Positions 10,255 to 19,889 are shown, counted from the stretch's first letter. The stretch: 64,000 nucleotides of DNA from Maribellus comscasis (GCF_009762775.1 NZ_CP046401.1:3162001-3226000), one strand, 5' to 3'. Notes: generated from the letters alone by a model not told the origin. Numbers and translations: made by a program.

Positions 10255-10742
10255 TAATTTGTAATTCAATTTTTGCCAGTTCTGACAAAATAAATATCAT
10301 CACATATTTTAAAATTCATCATTAAGGAGAATGCCATCTGGAGTGCCCTTTCGAGGTGCTAAGATGCTATAAAATGCACTATTTTGCGATTTTTATAATT
10401 TCAAACTACCATATAATCAATACATAAATACCTATGCGTCCTCCATTGACAGGGTAGGGGGCACTGGTTCGAATCCAGTACAACCCACTTCGGATATACT
10501 TCGAATAGAGTTAAAATCCAGTAGTCAGGTGATTATTGGATTTTAATTTTTTTATTAAGTCAAAATAGTCCAATTTACTTCAATGTTCTTATGAGTAATT
10601 CCGCGAGTGAATTTTTTATGTTTAACCCACACGCTCAGATTCACTTGGAAAGAACGTTCTCATGATACAACCCGTAAATCTATTATCCTGAAGAGAATTC
10701 AACATCGCAAACATGCTGTTGTTTTATTGCAGACTGATTCAA
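10255..10742. other. Gene-poor 488-bp gap with a tRNA fragment
   Basis: Apart from the tRNA-like fragment at 10443-10489, I see no supportable gene. A short open stretch in one frame at about 10643-10750 (TWKERSHDTTRKSI and so on) has no upstream start and could be the tail of a lost gene. The gap separates the decayed genes on the left from the metalloprotease. Confidence 0.6.
10443..10489 (+). other. 3' fragment of a tRNA, probably tRNA-Val(GAC); possible attachment-site remnant
   Basis: A perfect T arm is visible: stem ACTGG 10463-10467, loop TTCGAAT 10468-10474, stem CCAGT 10475-10479. An acceptor-like strand ACAACCC (10480-10486) and discriminator A follow. The preceding TTGACA (10445-10450) fits an anticodon loop with GAC, but the 5' anticodon stem pairs poorly. 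The partner acceptor strand GGGTTGT and the D arm are absent upstream. A bare tRNA 3' half is the usual scar of tyrosine-integrase insertion; no integrase is present in the window. Confidence 0.6.
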
Positions 10743-13016
10743 CTATTTAATTAACTGAGCGTAAAAACCTTTTATCAATGGATTACTTTCGTTTTGTATT
10801 TTACTTGTTACTACCTTTTTTATATAGTCCAATTCGTTTTTTAGCAAATAGGTCAAGATAAGGTCATCAGAGGTTTCTTCAATTCGTTTTTTAAGAGTAC
10901 TTATATAAATTTTTTGTACAGTTAAGGGAATCTGCTCGACAGTGCTTTGTGTAAGTATAACATCACTACATTTTCTAAGAACCTTGGTGGCATTTGTTGT
11001 ATTATTCTCGTTGTCAGAATCAATTAATCGCAACAATCTGTCTTTATTTAAGATTCTTTTTATAGCATTTGTTTGAAGTTTCTCAACACTCTTTAAATAC
11101 AAATTTTCATTACTTAATTTCTCCAAATCATGATTATACAACCATTCCATTTTGTTAAATACATTGTCGGTAATGAAATTCATCGCAGCTGATACAACTT
11201 GGGAATCAGTACTTTCCGAGATATACTCCATATTTGCCGCCAGCCGGTTCTTTTTACCTCCGATTAGTTTAATAACAATCCGGAAAATGATATCTGTTTG
11301 CTTAACAAGCTGATTGTAACGACTAAACACAACCGCTGGGTCGCCATCTTCAGGAAGCGACCACTCCACGATATGTGGCATTATTCGTTGTAAATTTTTT
11401 AAACCATACTCTCCGGAAAGGATAGGATTATCGCCCAAATCTCCTGTGTTATTTGTAGGATCCATGGCTTTGCCGTATTCCTGCTCCATATATTCAAGAT
11501 GTGTATCCTGCAATTTTTCTTCAATAACTTCCTTTGTAAAAGGAACCTCCATTTGATAATTATCGCCAGTTGGATGAACATATTTATAAGCGTACTCGAT
11601 AGCCCAATAGTCATATGGAGCAATAACACAGAGTAATGGCAGTGGCATATCTTCCGGCTGAGCAACATAGTTGTATTTCGCATAGTCCATTATTGATGAT
11701 GTCAGGGTATAGTTTTGAAGGAAGTTTCCTGAACGCAAAGAGTCGGTTGGGTAGGATGAACTGGCAATCATGTTATGCCCAAGATTCAGCGCATGTCCCA
11801 TTTCATGGGTCATGGTTCTCCTCATAATTTGGCCAAAAACAGAATCGGGTAAAACAGGTTTTCTCGCTGAAGGGTCGACCGCAGCAGCCGAAACAAAATA
11901 ATCATCATTTACAGCCGAAAAATAATTTTGGTACCACATGAGGGTACCGTTTAATATTTCGCCGGTTCTTGGGTCTGAAATATAATTTCCCTGAGCGTCT
12001 TGAATCTCTGATGAAACCCAACGAATCATATTATAATTTGGGTCATTATCATCCCAATGTACATTTTTGGGCTTGTCATGTACTTCAATGGCATCTTTAA
12101 AACCAATTTTTTCAAAAACAGGGAGCCAATCTAAAATTCCTTGCTTCATGTATTTTTTCCACTTTTGTGGCACATTTTCATCAAAATAAAAAACGATAGG
12201 TTGTTTGGGTTTGGTTAGGATTCCGTTAAAATAAGCGGCTATATTCTCCGGTTCTAAACGCCATCTTTCAATAAAGGATTCTTCTTTTATAAATACATCT
12301 TCACTATCGTATTTTGTTGTTGAAAGATAAAAATTCCCAACGCGTGGGTCCCATTTTCTCCGTACCATTGGGGTTTCGGGAAGAATTTTAAAAGCCAATA
12401 ACTGTTCAACTGAAATATTGGGGGAATAATGTTTCTCGGGTGATTTTTGAGAGGTGAAATTCAAAGTTCGTGAAACCAACATGCTATTCTGACTTAATTG
12501 TATATCATTAATCACAATGCTATCATCTGATGTTGGTTTTAATCCATATTTGTCAATCGTTTCGGTGTCTATGGGAGAGAATACTTTGACATCATTTTTA
12601 AAAACATCAGTGTTAATTTTTATATTTTTTTCACTTACGGATATTATTGGGATGTAACAAATTGTGGGATTGAAATGATTTTTTCGTACAGATGTTTTGA
12701 TAATGTCATCTTTACCTACATTATTTTGATATTGTTGCTGCGTTACTTTTAATTGATTATTGTCGATTTCAAATTTTAGTATAACCGAATAATCAACGTC
12801 CATTCCGGAACTTCCGTAATAAAATAACTTGTTGGGATATCCTGTAATTCTGTTAATCAATAAAAGGGGCTTGTTGATGTATTCCTTCGGAATCTCAAAA
12901 TACTCAGAACTACTTTGCAAATGGGTTGTTGAACTTTTGTTTTGAGCAAAGCTGTTAAACATACATAGAACACCTATAAAAAGGCTTAAAACGAATCTGT
13001 TGGTAATTTCTGACAT
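10743..13016 (-). CDS. Secreted zinc-dependent metalloprotease (DUF5117/DUF4953-type)
   Basis: 757 residues with a Sec signal peptide ending near NSFAQ and a gluzincin/metzincin-like site HEMGHALNLGHN at about residues 404-415, preceded by MRRTMT and followed by SIMDY, a possible Met-turn (SSIMDYAKYN). The region before it (YFNGILTKPKQPIVFYFDENVP; DWLPVFEKIGF; RWVSSE) is typical of the large Bacteroidota zinc-dependent metalloprotease family with DUF5117/DUF5118 and DUF4953 domains. These enzymes are exported to the periplasm or surface and degrade proteins; the substrate is unknown. It stands alone and looks intact, though slightly shorter than many relatives. Confidence 0.88.
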   Translation of the reverse strand: MSEITNRFVLSLFIGVLCMFNSFAQNKSSTTHLQSSSEYFEIPKEYINKPLLLINRITGYPNKLFYYGSSGMDVDYSVILKFEIDNNQLKVTQQQYQNNVGKDDIIKTSVRKNHFNPTICYIPIISVSEKNIKINTDVFKNDVKVFSPIDTETIDKYGLKPTSDDSIVINDIQLSQNSMLVSRTLNFTSQKSPEKHYSPNISVEQLLAFKILPETPMVRRKWDPRVGNFYLSTTKYDSEDVFIKEESFIERWRLEPENIAAYFNGILTKPKQPIVFYFDENVPQKWKKYMKQGILDWLPVFEKIGFKDAIEVHDKPKNVHWDDNDPNYNMIRWVSSEIQDAQGNYISDPRTGEILNGTLMWYQNYFSAVNDDYFVSAAAVDPSARKPVLPDSVFGQIMRRTMTHEMGHALNLGHNMIASSSYPTDSLRSGNFLQNYTLTSSIMDYAKYNYVAQPEDMPLPLLCVIAPYDYWAIEYAYKYVHPTGDNYQMEVPFTKEVIEEKLQDTHLEYMEQEYGKAMDPTNNTGDLGDNPILSGEYGLKNLQRIMPHIVEWSLPEDGDPAVVFSRYNQLVKQTDIIFRIVIKLIGGKKNRLAANMEYISESTDSQVVSAAMNFITDNVFNKMEWLYNHDLEKLSNENLYLKSVEKLQTNAIKRILNKDRLLRLIDSDNENNTTNATKVLRKCSDVILTQSTVEQIPLTVQKIYISTLKKRIEETSDDLILTYLLKNELDYIKKVVTSKIQNESNPLIKGFYAQLIK

Positions 13017-13127
13017 AATATGGTATTAAAATTATAAACTGGTCTTTTAAATTTTTTTCTTATTTTAAATGAAATGTTACGTCGCATCCTAAATATATAC
13101 GCTAGTCTCTAATGTAATTAGTTATAA

Positions 13128-13887
13128 CTACATTGCAGATGCAGATTGAATTTTTACTGCATTCAGGAAATCGCGAAACTGTGCCCATGTAACTTCGTAT
13201 TTCCCAATTATAAAATCATCTATAGTTCGCTCTTGAACAGGTTGTTTGTCATTGAAAAAGTCTGCATACCCAATGTCAGGATTGGGTTGTCCCATCGGGA
13301 AAGTTTTTCCTTGTAATTTATCCATCTCCATAAATTTACCTGGTTTTTGCAAGGGAATAAGTGAATATATTGAACTGTCCGTTTCGCCATCATTATCTGT
13401 ACTTTCATTCAATGAAACAGCCAGGTTTTCACTGACTACATTTTTTTCATTTTTTGCAGGGGAGTTGATTACAGCAGTGATTAAGTTAAACACCTCACCT
13501 GATATTTCTCGCCTATCACTTATCCTGGCTACCTTCTTCCAGTAATATTTCGTAGAACGCTCAAACACAATTTCTTGATCATAAAACACGAGATACACTG
13601 CGTCACCATTTGAAGAAACACTTGCTGTCGTGTTTATTGTTTGTTGCTCATTCAGGATATAGTATCCATCATATAATCCGTGCTCAAAAAAATGCTGGTT
13701 CATTGTCTGTTCCAAAATAAAAATCATAAGTTGCCGATACTCCCTCTTCAATTTCTAAATCATACCAACAAAACATCGGAATATCATTACCTCTTGAATC
13801 ATTTAAGGGCAGATAAAGTTCCACTTCATTGGCAACACTAAAAAAGCTTATCAATGAAAAAGCCAAAGAAAGCCACAATGTTTTCAT
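13128..13887 (-). pseudogene. Truncated formylglycine-generating-enzyme-like (SUMF1) gene with frameshift
   Basis: The first frame (13887-13684) encodes a signal peptide (FSLISFFSVANE) and an Ig-like segment ending TDNEPAFF; the protein then continues one frame over from EHGLYDGYYI at 13685, at a run of seven A (13685-13691 region). The continuation carries a decayed fibronectin-like strand pattern (YYWKKVARIS) and then the start of an FGE-sulfatase domain: GKTFPMGQPNPD, then FIIGKYEVTWAQFRDFL. A stop follows after only about 10 more residues, so roughly 200 residues of the catalytic domain with the active cysteines are missing. FGE-like proteins in Bacteroidota are often cell-envelope proteins and not true sulfatase activators. 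It is not functional as an FGE. Confidence 0.75.
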
Positions 13888-13909
13888 ATTCTAAATATTT
13901 TCAATCACA

Positions 13910-13931
13910 AAACAGTCCGTATGGACTGTTT
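13910..13931. promoter_or_regulatory. Perfect inverted repeat, probable TetR operator
   Basis: AAACAGTCC, a 4-bp spacer GTAT, then GGACTGTTT: nine-base arms without mismatch. It lies 23 bp upstream of the broken FGE-like gene (start 13887, minus) and 91 bp upstream of the TetR gene (start 14022, plus), in the shared divergent intergenic region. Size and symmetry suit a TetR dimer, so autoregulation is likely (inference). Confidence 0.75.
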
Positions 13932-14021
13932 GCAAATGTATTATAATTTTTATGAATATAACCACACGCTATTCCTAAGTTTATATGAATTGTTCTATTT
14001 TTACCATATAACTATCAGGAT

Positions 14022-14636
14022 ATGGGAAAGGGTTCAAAGGGAGCAAGAACTAAACAACTAATTCTTGAAAAAGCGTTTGTATTATTTTCGAATGGTGCAT
14101 ATAATAATGTTTCGCTTAGGAAGATTGAAGAAGTAACTGGATTAAGTAGGGGAGCTCTGCTGTTTCATTTCCCAGCAAAAGAGCAAATGTTTAGTTCCGT
14201 TGTAGATAAATATGTTCTGCAAAATCTGTCGGCATCGCGTAATGTTGATGATAAAGAGAAAATTACGCTAAAAAAGTTCATTAATAGTTATACCAGGCAG
14301 TTATCCGACCTTAAAAAAGAATTATTTGAGCTTGGAATTACAAATATGAGTTTTGCATTGGTGAATCTGAATCTACAGGCTTTTCATTTTTATCCGAATT
14401 TTGCAGATAAAGCAAAAGCATGGAATAAAACTGAAACCATGATATGGCATGCAGTTATTAGCAATGCTGCAGAGTCGGGAGAAATAAATAAGAACAATAA
14501 TGTAACTATATTGGCCTCTATGTTTAAGAATCTATTTCACGGAACAGGCTATGAGGGTATTAATACTACTAACGACATCGATATTAATTTACTAGAACAG
14601 GAGTACTTGCTGCTATATAACTCATTGCTACGATAA
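14022..14636 (+). CDS. TetR/AcrR-family transcriptional regulator
   Basis: 204 residues. Residues about 8-60 form the TetR HTH: TKQLILEKAFVLFSNGAY, then VSLRKIEEVTGLSRGALLFHF, ending in KEQMF. The C-terminal ligand domain is divergent, as usual, so the inducer cannot be named. The gene is divergent from a broken FGE-like gene and a perfect palindrome lies between them. Its natural target may be its own promoter plus the now-broken neighbour, or genes elsewhere. Confidence 0.92.
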   Translation: MGKGSKGARTKQLILEKAFVLFSNGAYNNVSLRKIEEVTGLSRGALLFHFPAKEQMFSSVVDKYVLQNLSASRNVDDKEKITLKKFINSYTRQLSDLKKELFELGITNMSFALVNLNLQAFHFYPNFADKAKAWNKTETMIWHAVISNAAESGEINKNNNVTILASMFKNLFHGTGYEGINTTNDIDINLLEQEYLLLYNSLLR

Positions 14637-14647
14637 TTTTCGTATCC

Positions 14648-15172
14648 TTATTGAGCTGCAGTTATGGACAATTCATTTAAAACTATTGAATTTAAATCAA
14701 TGCTATTTTCCGAATGATAAACAATTTTTCCCGAAATGATATCAAAAATATAAGTATAGTGGTTCTTTCGGGCGATCTGTTCAATAGCTTTATCTATTTT
14801 TAAGTGGACGGGATGAAATAGTTCCATATTGCGTTTTTCAAGTTGTTCTGCAGCATTTTGTCTGAATTCCTGAATTTTACCAGCGGCTTCAATCAACTCT
14901 TTTTGTTTTGTGTTTTTTAAAAATTCAGAATAAGATTCCTGTTCAGCTTCATATTTCTGAACATTCTTTTCATGTTCTTCAATTAGTTCATTGTAGACAT
15001 TTTCTATTTCTTCAGCCTCTTTGTTAAGAATTCTCTGGATACTGTCCATTTCCGGCATTTTCATTACAATTTCGGTGTAATTAATATGACCAATTTTTAG
15101 CGATTCCTGGGCAAAACTTTGACTGATAAAAAAAGACAATCCGATTAGAAGTAAGGTAGATTTTTGTTTCAT
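14648..15172 (-). CDS. OmpH/Skp-family periplasmic chaperone
   Basis: 174 residues with a signal peptide (SFFISQSFAQ) and the OmpH start KIGHINYTEIVMKMPEMDSI, followed by a long charged coiled coil (about residues 45-120; EEIENVYNELIEEHEKNVQKY) and a C-terminal strand region with YTYIFDI. OmpH/Skp trimers hold unfolded outer-membrane proteins in the periplasm. Bacteroidota usually carry several copies, often next to bamA; this one is alone and converges with the TetR gene only 11 bp away. Confidence 0.9.
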   Translation of the reverse strand: MKQKSTLLLIGLSFFISQSFAQESLKIGHINYTEIVMKMPEMDSIQRILNKEAEEIENVYNELIEEHEKNVQKYEAEQESYSEFLKNTKQKELIEAAGKIQEFRQNAAEQLEKRNMELFHPVHLKIDKAIEQIARKNHYTYIFDIISGKIVYHSENSIDLNSIVLNELSITAAQ

Positions 15173-15361
15173 GATTCAGTAAGATTTTGTATTAATTTTT
15201 ATCTTACTAAATTGGTAATGTTTTGAAATTTAATGTTTTAATAAGCGTTAAATATTTGAAGCCAGGGGTTAATTGATGACAACAAAAGTTATAATCTGTA
15301 AAACCTTGTTTAAGATTAATAAAAGTTGTTAAAGGATTTTGTTTTTTATTTGTTTAAGAAT

Positions 15362-16576
15362 TTAGTTGGCATGTTTTTCAACTTCAGCAAAAACACGGAA
15401 AAAATTTCCTCCCCAAACTTTTTGAATTTCTCCCTCTGTGTAGCCACGTTTTATCATTTCTGCAGTTATATTTGGCATTTGGCTTACATCCTGGCAATCA
15501 GCCAGTCCACCGCCGCCGTCAAAATCACTTCCAATTCCTACGTAGTCAATTCCTACCAGGTTTTTTACATAGTCGATATGGTCAACACAATCAGCAACAG
15601 TTGGTAATTTCTTGGGATATTTTTCTCCCAGTTCACGCCACTGTTTTCTTACCTCATCCTGCTCTGTTTTATTCATTGTGTTGTAGGTGGTATTAAATAT
15701 TTTTCTGATTTCTTTTGCTTTTTGATAGCGAATCGTGGTTGTGTCCGGGTCTTTGATATAGTCATCAAGCAGGCAAATCTGAATAACACCTCCGTTTTTT
15801 GCCAGCGCTTTAATCATATTGTCAGTCATATTGCGCGGATGGTGTGCAATGCTGCGAACACTCGAATGCGAAGCAATAACAGGAACTTTGCTTTGTTCAA
15901 TAACATCAAAGAATGCTTTGTCTGAAATATGCGATACGTCTATCATCATGCCGAGTTTGTTCATTTCTCTCACCACCTTCTCTCCAAATTGGCTTAATCC
16001 ATTGTGTTCCGGCCCCTCCTTGTCGGTGGAAGAGTCACAGATGTCGTTATTTGACGAGTGACTGAGTGTAATATATCTGACCCCGCGGTCGTAGAATTCT
16101 TTAACTCTTTTGATATCGGTTCCAATTGGAAATCCGTTTTCCATTCCAATATAAATAGCGCGTTTTCCTGTTCCTTCAATCCGTTTTGCATCGTTTGAGT
16201 TTATCGCAACTTCTGCAAGACTATTGTACCTTTTACAAACGGAGTAAGTGGAATCAATCATTTCGTGTGCTCTTTTATAAGCAGCCTCTGTATTTTCGGA
16301 GGTGCGTTCCCTCTGGCTGGTAAAAGCCGCAAAAAATATCGCATCCAATCCGCCGTCTTTCATTCGCGGAAAGTCGACCCGGCTTTGAGGAGCTTTGTTT
16401 TTCCGGCCAACATCAAAATCTTCTCCCAACAGAGCCATCGGAGTATCGCAATGAGTATCTACGGTTAGTGCTTTTTCATGGATCGTTTTGGTTTTTTCCA
16501 TATTTTCCTGGCTGGTTGCAGTTGTGGATATCAAAAAAAGGAAAAGAGAAGTAAACAAGGCAGATTTTTTAAGCAT
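15362..16576 (-). CDS. Membrane dipeptidase, peptidase family M19
   Basis: 404 residues with a signal peptide ending near STTATSQ. Metal ligands of the M19 TIM barrel are visible: TVDTHCDTP (H42, D44), GMENGFPIG (Glu), the TLSHSSNND segment, MIDVSHISD and VIASHSSVRSIAHHPRN (His), and GIGSDFDGG (Asp) near the end. M19 enzymes are zinc dipeptidases that split L,D- or L,L-dipeptides; in Bacteroidota they are exported and act on peptides from diet or cell wall. Standalone gene, intact. Confidence 0.93.
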   Translation of the reverse strand: MLKKSALFTSLFLFLISTTATSQENMEKTKTIHEKALTVDTHCDTPMALLGEDFDVGRKNKAPQSRVDFPRMKDGGLDAIFFAAFTSQRERTSENTEAAYKRAHEMIDSTYSVCKRYNSLAEVAINSNDAKRIEGTGKRAIYIGMENGFPIGTDIKRVKEFYDRGVRYITLSHSSNNDICDSSTDKEGPEHNGLSQFGEKVVREMNKLGMMIDVSHISDKAFFDVIEQSKVPVIASHSSVRSIAHHPRNMTDNMIKALAKNGGVIQICLLDDYIKDPDTTTIRYQKAKEIRKIFNTTYNTMNKTEQDEVRKQWRELGEKYPKKLPTVADCVDHIDYVKNLVGIDYVGIGSDFDGGGGLADCQDVSQMPNITAEMIKRGYTEGEIQKVWGGNFFRVFAEVEKHAN

Positions 16577-16695
16577 AAGGCCGGTATTTTAGAAATTGTT
16601 CTTGTTGCAAGTATAGAAAAACATTTGATTAAAAGTTTCCCATTCATAAAAAACTTAATAATTTGATTTTTTTGGAAACAAACTGTTTCGTGCGC

Positions 16696-17601
16696 TCAGA
16701 TGGTAAAGTGATAAGCTACCTCAATTTTAAATGTTGTATAGTTGTAGTCCTGCCAACCGGTTTTGTATTCCAGCTTCCAGTCCATTTTTTTTCCTTCTTT
16801 TATTAATCTCAACCTGTAAATTATTGGATTATTATATCCTTTTACTCCCATAAAATGGTAGGCTCCATAAGCGAAATAACCGCCAATTTCGTTCGCCAAC
16901 ACAAAGCTGTTGTGTTTTACTTTAATACCTGCCTCAAACAATGGCCCTTCGTCCTGTGCCATCTCAACCTTATTGGTTTGCCACTCGTAAAATCCACCCA
17001 TAGCGGCAAGCCTTATTTCATCAAAAAACGAATTATTAGGGTAAAAGCTTTTTCCCAGCGAGAGGTAAAAATAGTGCGCCATGCCATCGGTGTACCGCGC
17101 ATGCAGAATTGAGCCGGTGGTGGTTTTCATCGAATAATTCAGAACTAAATCAGGCCAGTTGCCGCGGTTTTTCATCAGCTGAATAAAAGTACTAATCCAC
17201 AGGTCTCCGCCACTTGTTTGCCAGCCTTTGTCGTCATAAAAAATTTGTCTTTCGTCGCGTATTTCATTATTCATTCGGAAGGTTTCCGTGGGAAAGCCCC
17301 ATAATTTGAAAGCCACTTTTTCAGGAACAACCGTCCATTGAAAAGCAAGATAAGAATTTACCGCTGTGTCGCCTTTCATAAAATGCGAATGAATTCCCGC
17401 TTCAAATTCCGACTGAGTTCCGATTTCTGCATAATCCATTTCCGGAACCGGTAAGGCGTTGGGGCCCAGTTTTCCCGGAGCTACCTGAATCCATTTGCTG
17501 ATGTGACTACTTCCGAAATTTATCCATTCCTTGGTACTTCGGCTCTGACTGTAAGCACTGCAACTCAGAAGTAAAAGGAGCAAAACAAAAGAAATCCGCA
17601 T
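16696..17601 (-). CDS. Exported beta-barrel-like protein of unknown function
   Basis: 301 residues, signal peptide with a run of leucines and CSAYSQ end. The mature part alternates aromatic and polar residues and ends in FKIEVAYHFTI, a C-terminal aromatic strand of the kind recognised by the BAM complex. I infer an outer-membrane barrel of about 10-12 strands. No family recognised, no catalytic motif seen. It sits alone between the dipeptidase and a divergent DUF3810 gene. Confidence 0.7.
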   Translation of the reverse strand: MRISFVLLLLLLSCSAYSQSRSTKEWINFGSSHISKWIQVAPGKLGPNALPVPEMDYAEIGTQSEFEAGIHSHFMKGDTAVNSYLAFQWTVVPEKVAFKLWGFPTETFRMNNEIRDERQIFYDDKGWQTSGGDLWISTFIQLMKNRGNWPDLVLNYSMKTTTGSILHARYTDGMAHYFYLSLGKSFYPNNSFFDEIRLAAMGGFYEWQTNKVEMAQDEGPLFEAGIKVKHNSFVLANEIGGYFAYGAYHFMGVKGYNNPIIYRLRLIKEGKKMDWKLEYKTGWQDYNYTTFKIEVAYHFTI

Positions 17602-17732
17602 TTGTGATTATTTTATTTGGTAATTATACACAAAAATGAGTAAGGTAAACAATTATATTTTTCTTTTTAAAAACGACAAATCAGGCAATAGTTTGTTGAA
17701 TTCATTATCATAAGGTATTTTTAGCTGCGTGA

Positions 17733-18815
17733 ATGAAAAGAAAAAAACAAAAAATAAAAAGTTGGATTTTACCGGTGCTGGCAATTGTGGTTTTTGCAAT
17801 AACTCGAATATTAGCCGGTTTGCCTGATTTTACTGAATTCGCTTATTCCCAGGGTATTTATCCTCATTTGGCATCTTTTATTTCCTTTTTTAGTTGGTTT
17901 TTCCCGTTTTCTCTCGACGATTTGTTTTACTTTCTGTTGATTTTGTTGGTTCTTGTATTAATCGTTCTTTTAGTTTTTAAAAAGATACGATTGGTAAAAG
18001 CCGGAAAAATTGTTTTAAATGTTTTTGCATTGGTTTTTATTTTGTTTTACGTTTTTTGGGGTTTCAATTATTTTCGTGCTGATTTGAATACCAGGTTGAA
18101 TATTCATGAACAAAAAGCAAACACTGAATATTTTTTGGTCGTTTTTGAAAAACTGGTTAACCAAACCAACAAATCATATTCAAATTTTGAAGGTTTTGAT
18201 ATAGCCGAAATCGATAGTTTGGTTGAAGAATCATATAAAAACCTGTCTCCGGCCCTGAAACTAAAATATCCTGCAGGAAAACGAAAGGCAAAAAAGATCA
18301 GTCTCAGTAGTTTTTTTGGCAAAGCCGGGATTTCCGGGTATTTCGGACCTTTTTTTAGCGAAGTTCATGTAAACAGTAAAGTTTTACCGGTAGAATATCC
18401 ATTTGTTTTGGCACATGAAAAGGCCCATCAATTTGGGATTACAAGTGAAGCCGAAGCCAATTTTTATGCCTGGCTGGTTTGCTCACAAAGTAGCTCCAAA
18501 AAATTACAATACTCGGGAAACCTGGTGCTTTTGAGGTATTTTATAAACCAGGGGTTTCAATTGGATGGATTTTCTGAGATTATAAACAAGCTGGACGGTG
18601 AAGTTCGGAAAGATTATAAGGAGATTAGAGAACACTGGATGACTCTGAGAAATGAGAAGGTAGACAAAATTGCCACAAAAGTGAACGATACTTACCTGAA
18701 GACCAATAAAGTAGAAAAAGGAATTGAAGATTACAAAGGAGTGGTAAAATATGCTATGGATTTTTCTCTTGATACTGCATTTCAGAAAAGATATAATTTG
18801 CCTTTTTTCTATTGA
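17733..18815 (+). CDS. DUF3810 membrane protein with HExxH metallopeptidase-like site
   Basis: 360 residues. Three hydrophobic segments in the first 115 residues (about 11-30, 63-82, 92-112) are followed by a soluble domain with HEKAHQFGITSEAEANFYAWL-type sequence; HEKAH is residues 228-232 and the downstream EAEAN glutamate would be the third zinc ligand. This matches DUF3810, a conserved Bacteroidota/Firmicutes family that resembles membrane-bound zinc proteases. Substrate and role are unknown. The protein looks full length. Confidence 0.88.
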   Translation: MKRKKQKIKSWILPVLAIVVFAITRILAGLPDFTEFAYSQGIYPHLASFISFFSWFFPFSLDDLFYFLLILLVLVLIVLLVFKKIRLVKAGKIVLNVFALVFILFYVFWGFNYFRADLNTRLNIHEQKANTEYFLVVFEKLVNQTNKSYSNFEGFDIAEIDSLVEESYKNLSPALKLKYPAGKRKAKKISLSSFFGKAGISGYFGPFFSEVHVNSKVLPVEYPFVLAHEKAHQFGITSEAEANFYAWLVCSQSSSKKLQYSGNLVLLRYFINQGFQLDGFSEIINKLDGEVRKDYKEIREHWMTLRNEKVDKIATKVNDTYLKTNKVEKGIEDYKGVVKYAMDFSLDTAFQKRYNLPFFY

Positions 18816-18863
18816 TGAGATTATTTTGTTTTAAAAAGTATTGTACCCTGGAAAGTCAAAATA

Positions 18864-19889
18864 TTATTGATTTTTCACCAATTCTTTAGTAGAAAGTAAT
18901 CCGCATGCAGCATAAATATCCTGTCCACGGGAAGCACGTACAGTGGTCAAGATTCCTTTTTGGTTGAGTGCATCTTTAAATTCCTGCATTACTTTGTCTG
19001 AAGGACTTTTTAAGGGTGTTCCGGGTACCGGGTGAAAACGAATCAGGTTGATTCTGCATTTTAATCCGTCGAGCAATTTTGCCAATTCTTTTACATGTCC
19101 GGGAGAGTCATTCAGATTTTCAAAAACGATATATTCAAAAGAAACACGGCGTTGCCGGCCAAAATCCCATTGTTTTATTTCTGCAATTACCTCTTCTATA
19201 GGATAGGCAACCTGCACCGGCATTAAATTTTTACGTTCGTTATCAAAAGGGGTGTGTAAACTCACTGCCAAATGAGCTTCGCTTTGTTCGAGGAATGTGA
19301 GCATCCCGGGAATAATTCCGATGGTTGAAACCGTTATCCGGCGCGGACTCATGGCAAATCCCCATTCAGAAGTCAGGATTTCAATACTTTTTAAAACTTC
19401 CTTCAGATTATCAAAAGGTTCACCCATTCCCATGTATACAATGTTTGTTACCTCTCCTGCTTCTTCAATGCTTTTTATCTGATTTACAATTTCGCCTGCC
19501 GATAACTGTCCCTGGAAACCTTGTTTGGCGGTGAAACAAAAGAGGCATCCCATTTTGCAGCCCACCTGCGAACTAACGCAAACGGTTTTTCTATCGCGTT
19601 CAGGGATCATTGCTGTCTCAATAAATTTATTTTGAATTGTAGGGAAAAGGTATTTTTTTGTTCCGTCGGTACTTGCCTGAATTTTTGTAGGCGAAATCAG
19701 TCCGAATTCGTATTTCTCATTTAATATCTCGCGGGCTTTTTTTGAAAGATTCGTCATCTCATCAATCGATGAAATTTCCTTTTTGTAAAGCCAGTCAGCG
19801 ATTTGTTTTCCCGTAAATTTAGGTAATCCTAAACTGCTCACAAGTTCCTGTAGTTCAATTAATGTTTTTCCAAAAAGGCTTTCTTTCAT
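18864..19889 (-). CDS. rlmN: 23S rRNA (adenine2503-C2)-methyltransferase RlmN
   Basis: 341 residues. The radical-SAM motif is C111-x3-C115-x2-C118 (CKMGCLFC), followed by TAKQGFQGQL, NIVYMGMGEPFDN and MSPRRITVSTIG, all hallmarks of RlmN. The C-terminal cysteine of the AACG motif (about C329) would be the methyl-transfer cysteine. The enzyme methylates A2503 in 23S rRNA and also A37 of some tRNAs. Single gene, converging with DUF3810. Confidence 0.97.
   Translation of the reverse strand: MKESLFGKTLIELQELVSSLGLPKFTGKQIADWLYKKEISSIDEMTNLSKKAREILNEKYEFGLISPTKIQASTDGTKKYLFPTIQNKFIETAMIPERDRKTVCVSSQVGCKMGCLFCFTAKQGFQGQLSAGEIVNQIKSIEEAGEVTNIVYMGMGEPFDNLKEVLKSIEILTSEWGFAMSPRRITVSTIGIIPGMLTFLEQSEAHLAVSLHTPFDNERKNLMPVQVAYPIEEVIAEIKQWDFGRQRRVSFEYIVFENLNDSPGHVKELAKLLDGLKCRINLIRFHPVPGTPLKSPSDKVMQEFKDALNQKGILTTVRASRGQDIYAACGLLSTKELVKNQ

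Noticed and set aside
10591..10750. Short open frames after the tRNA fragment
   Set aside because: 24 and about 35 codons in different frames, no start or motif to support a gene.
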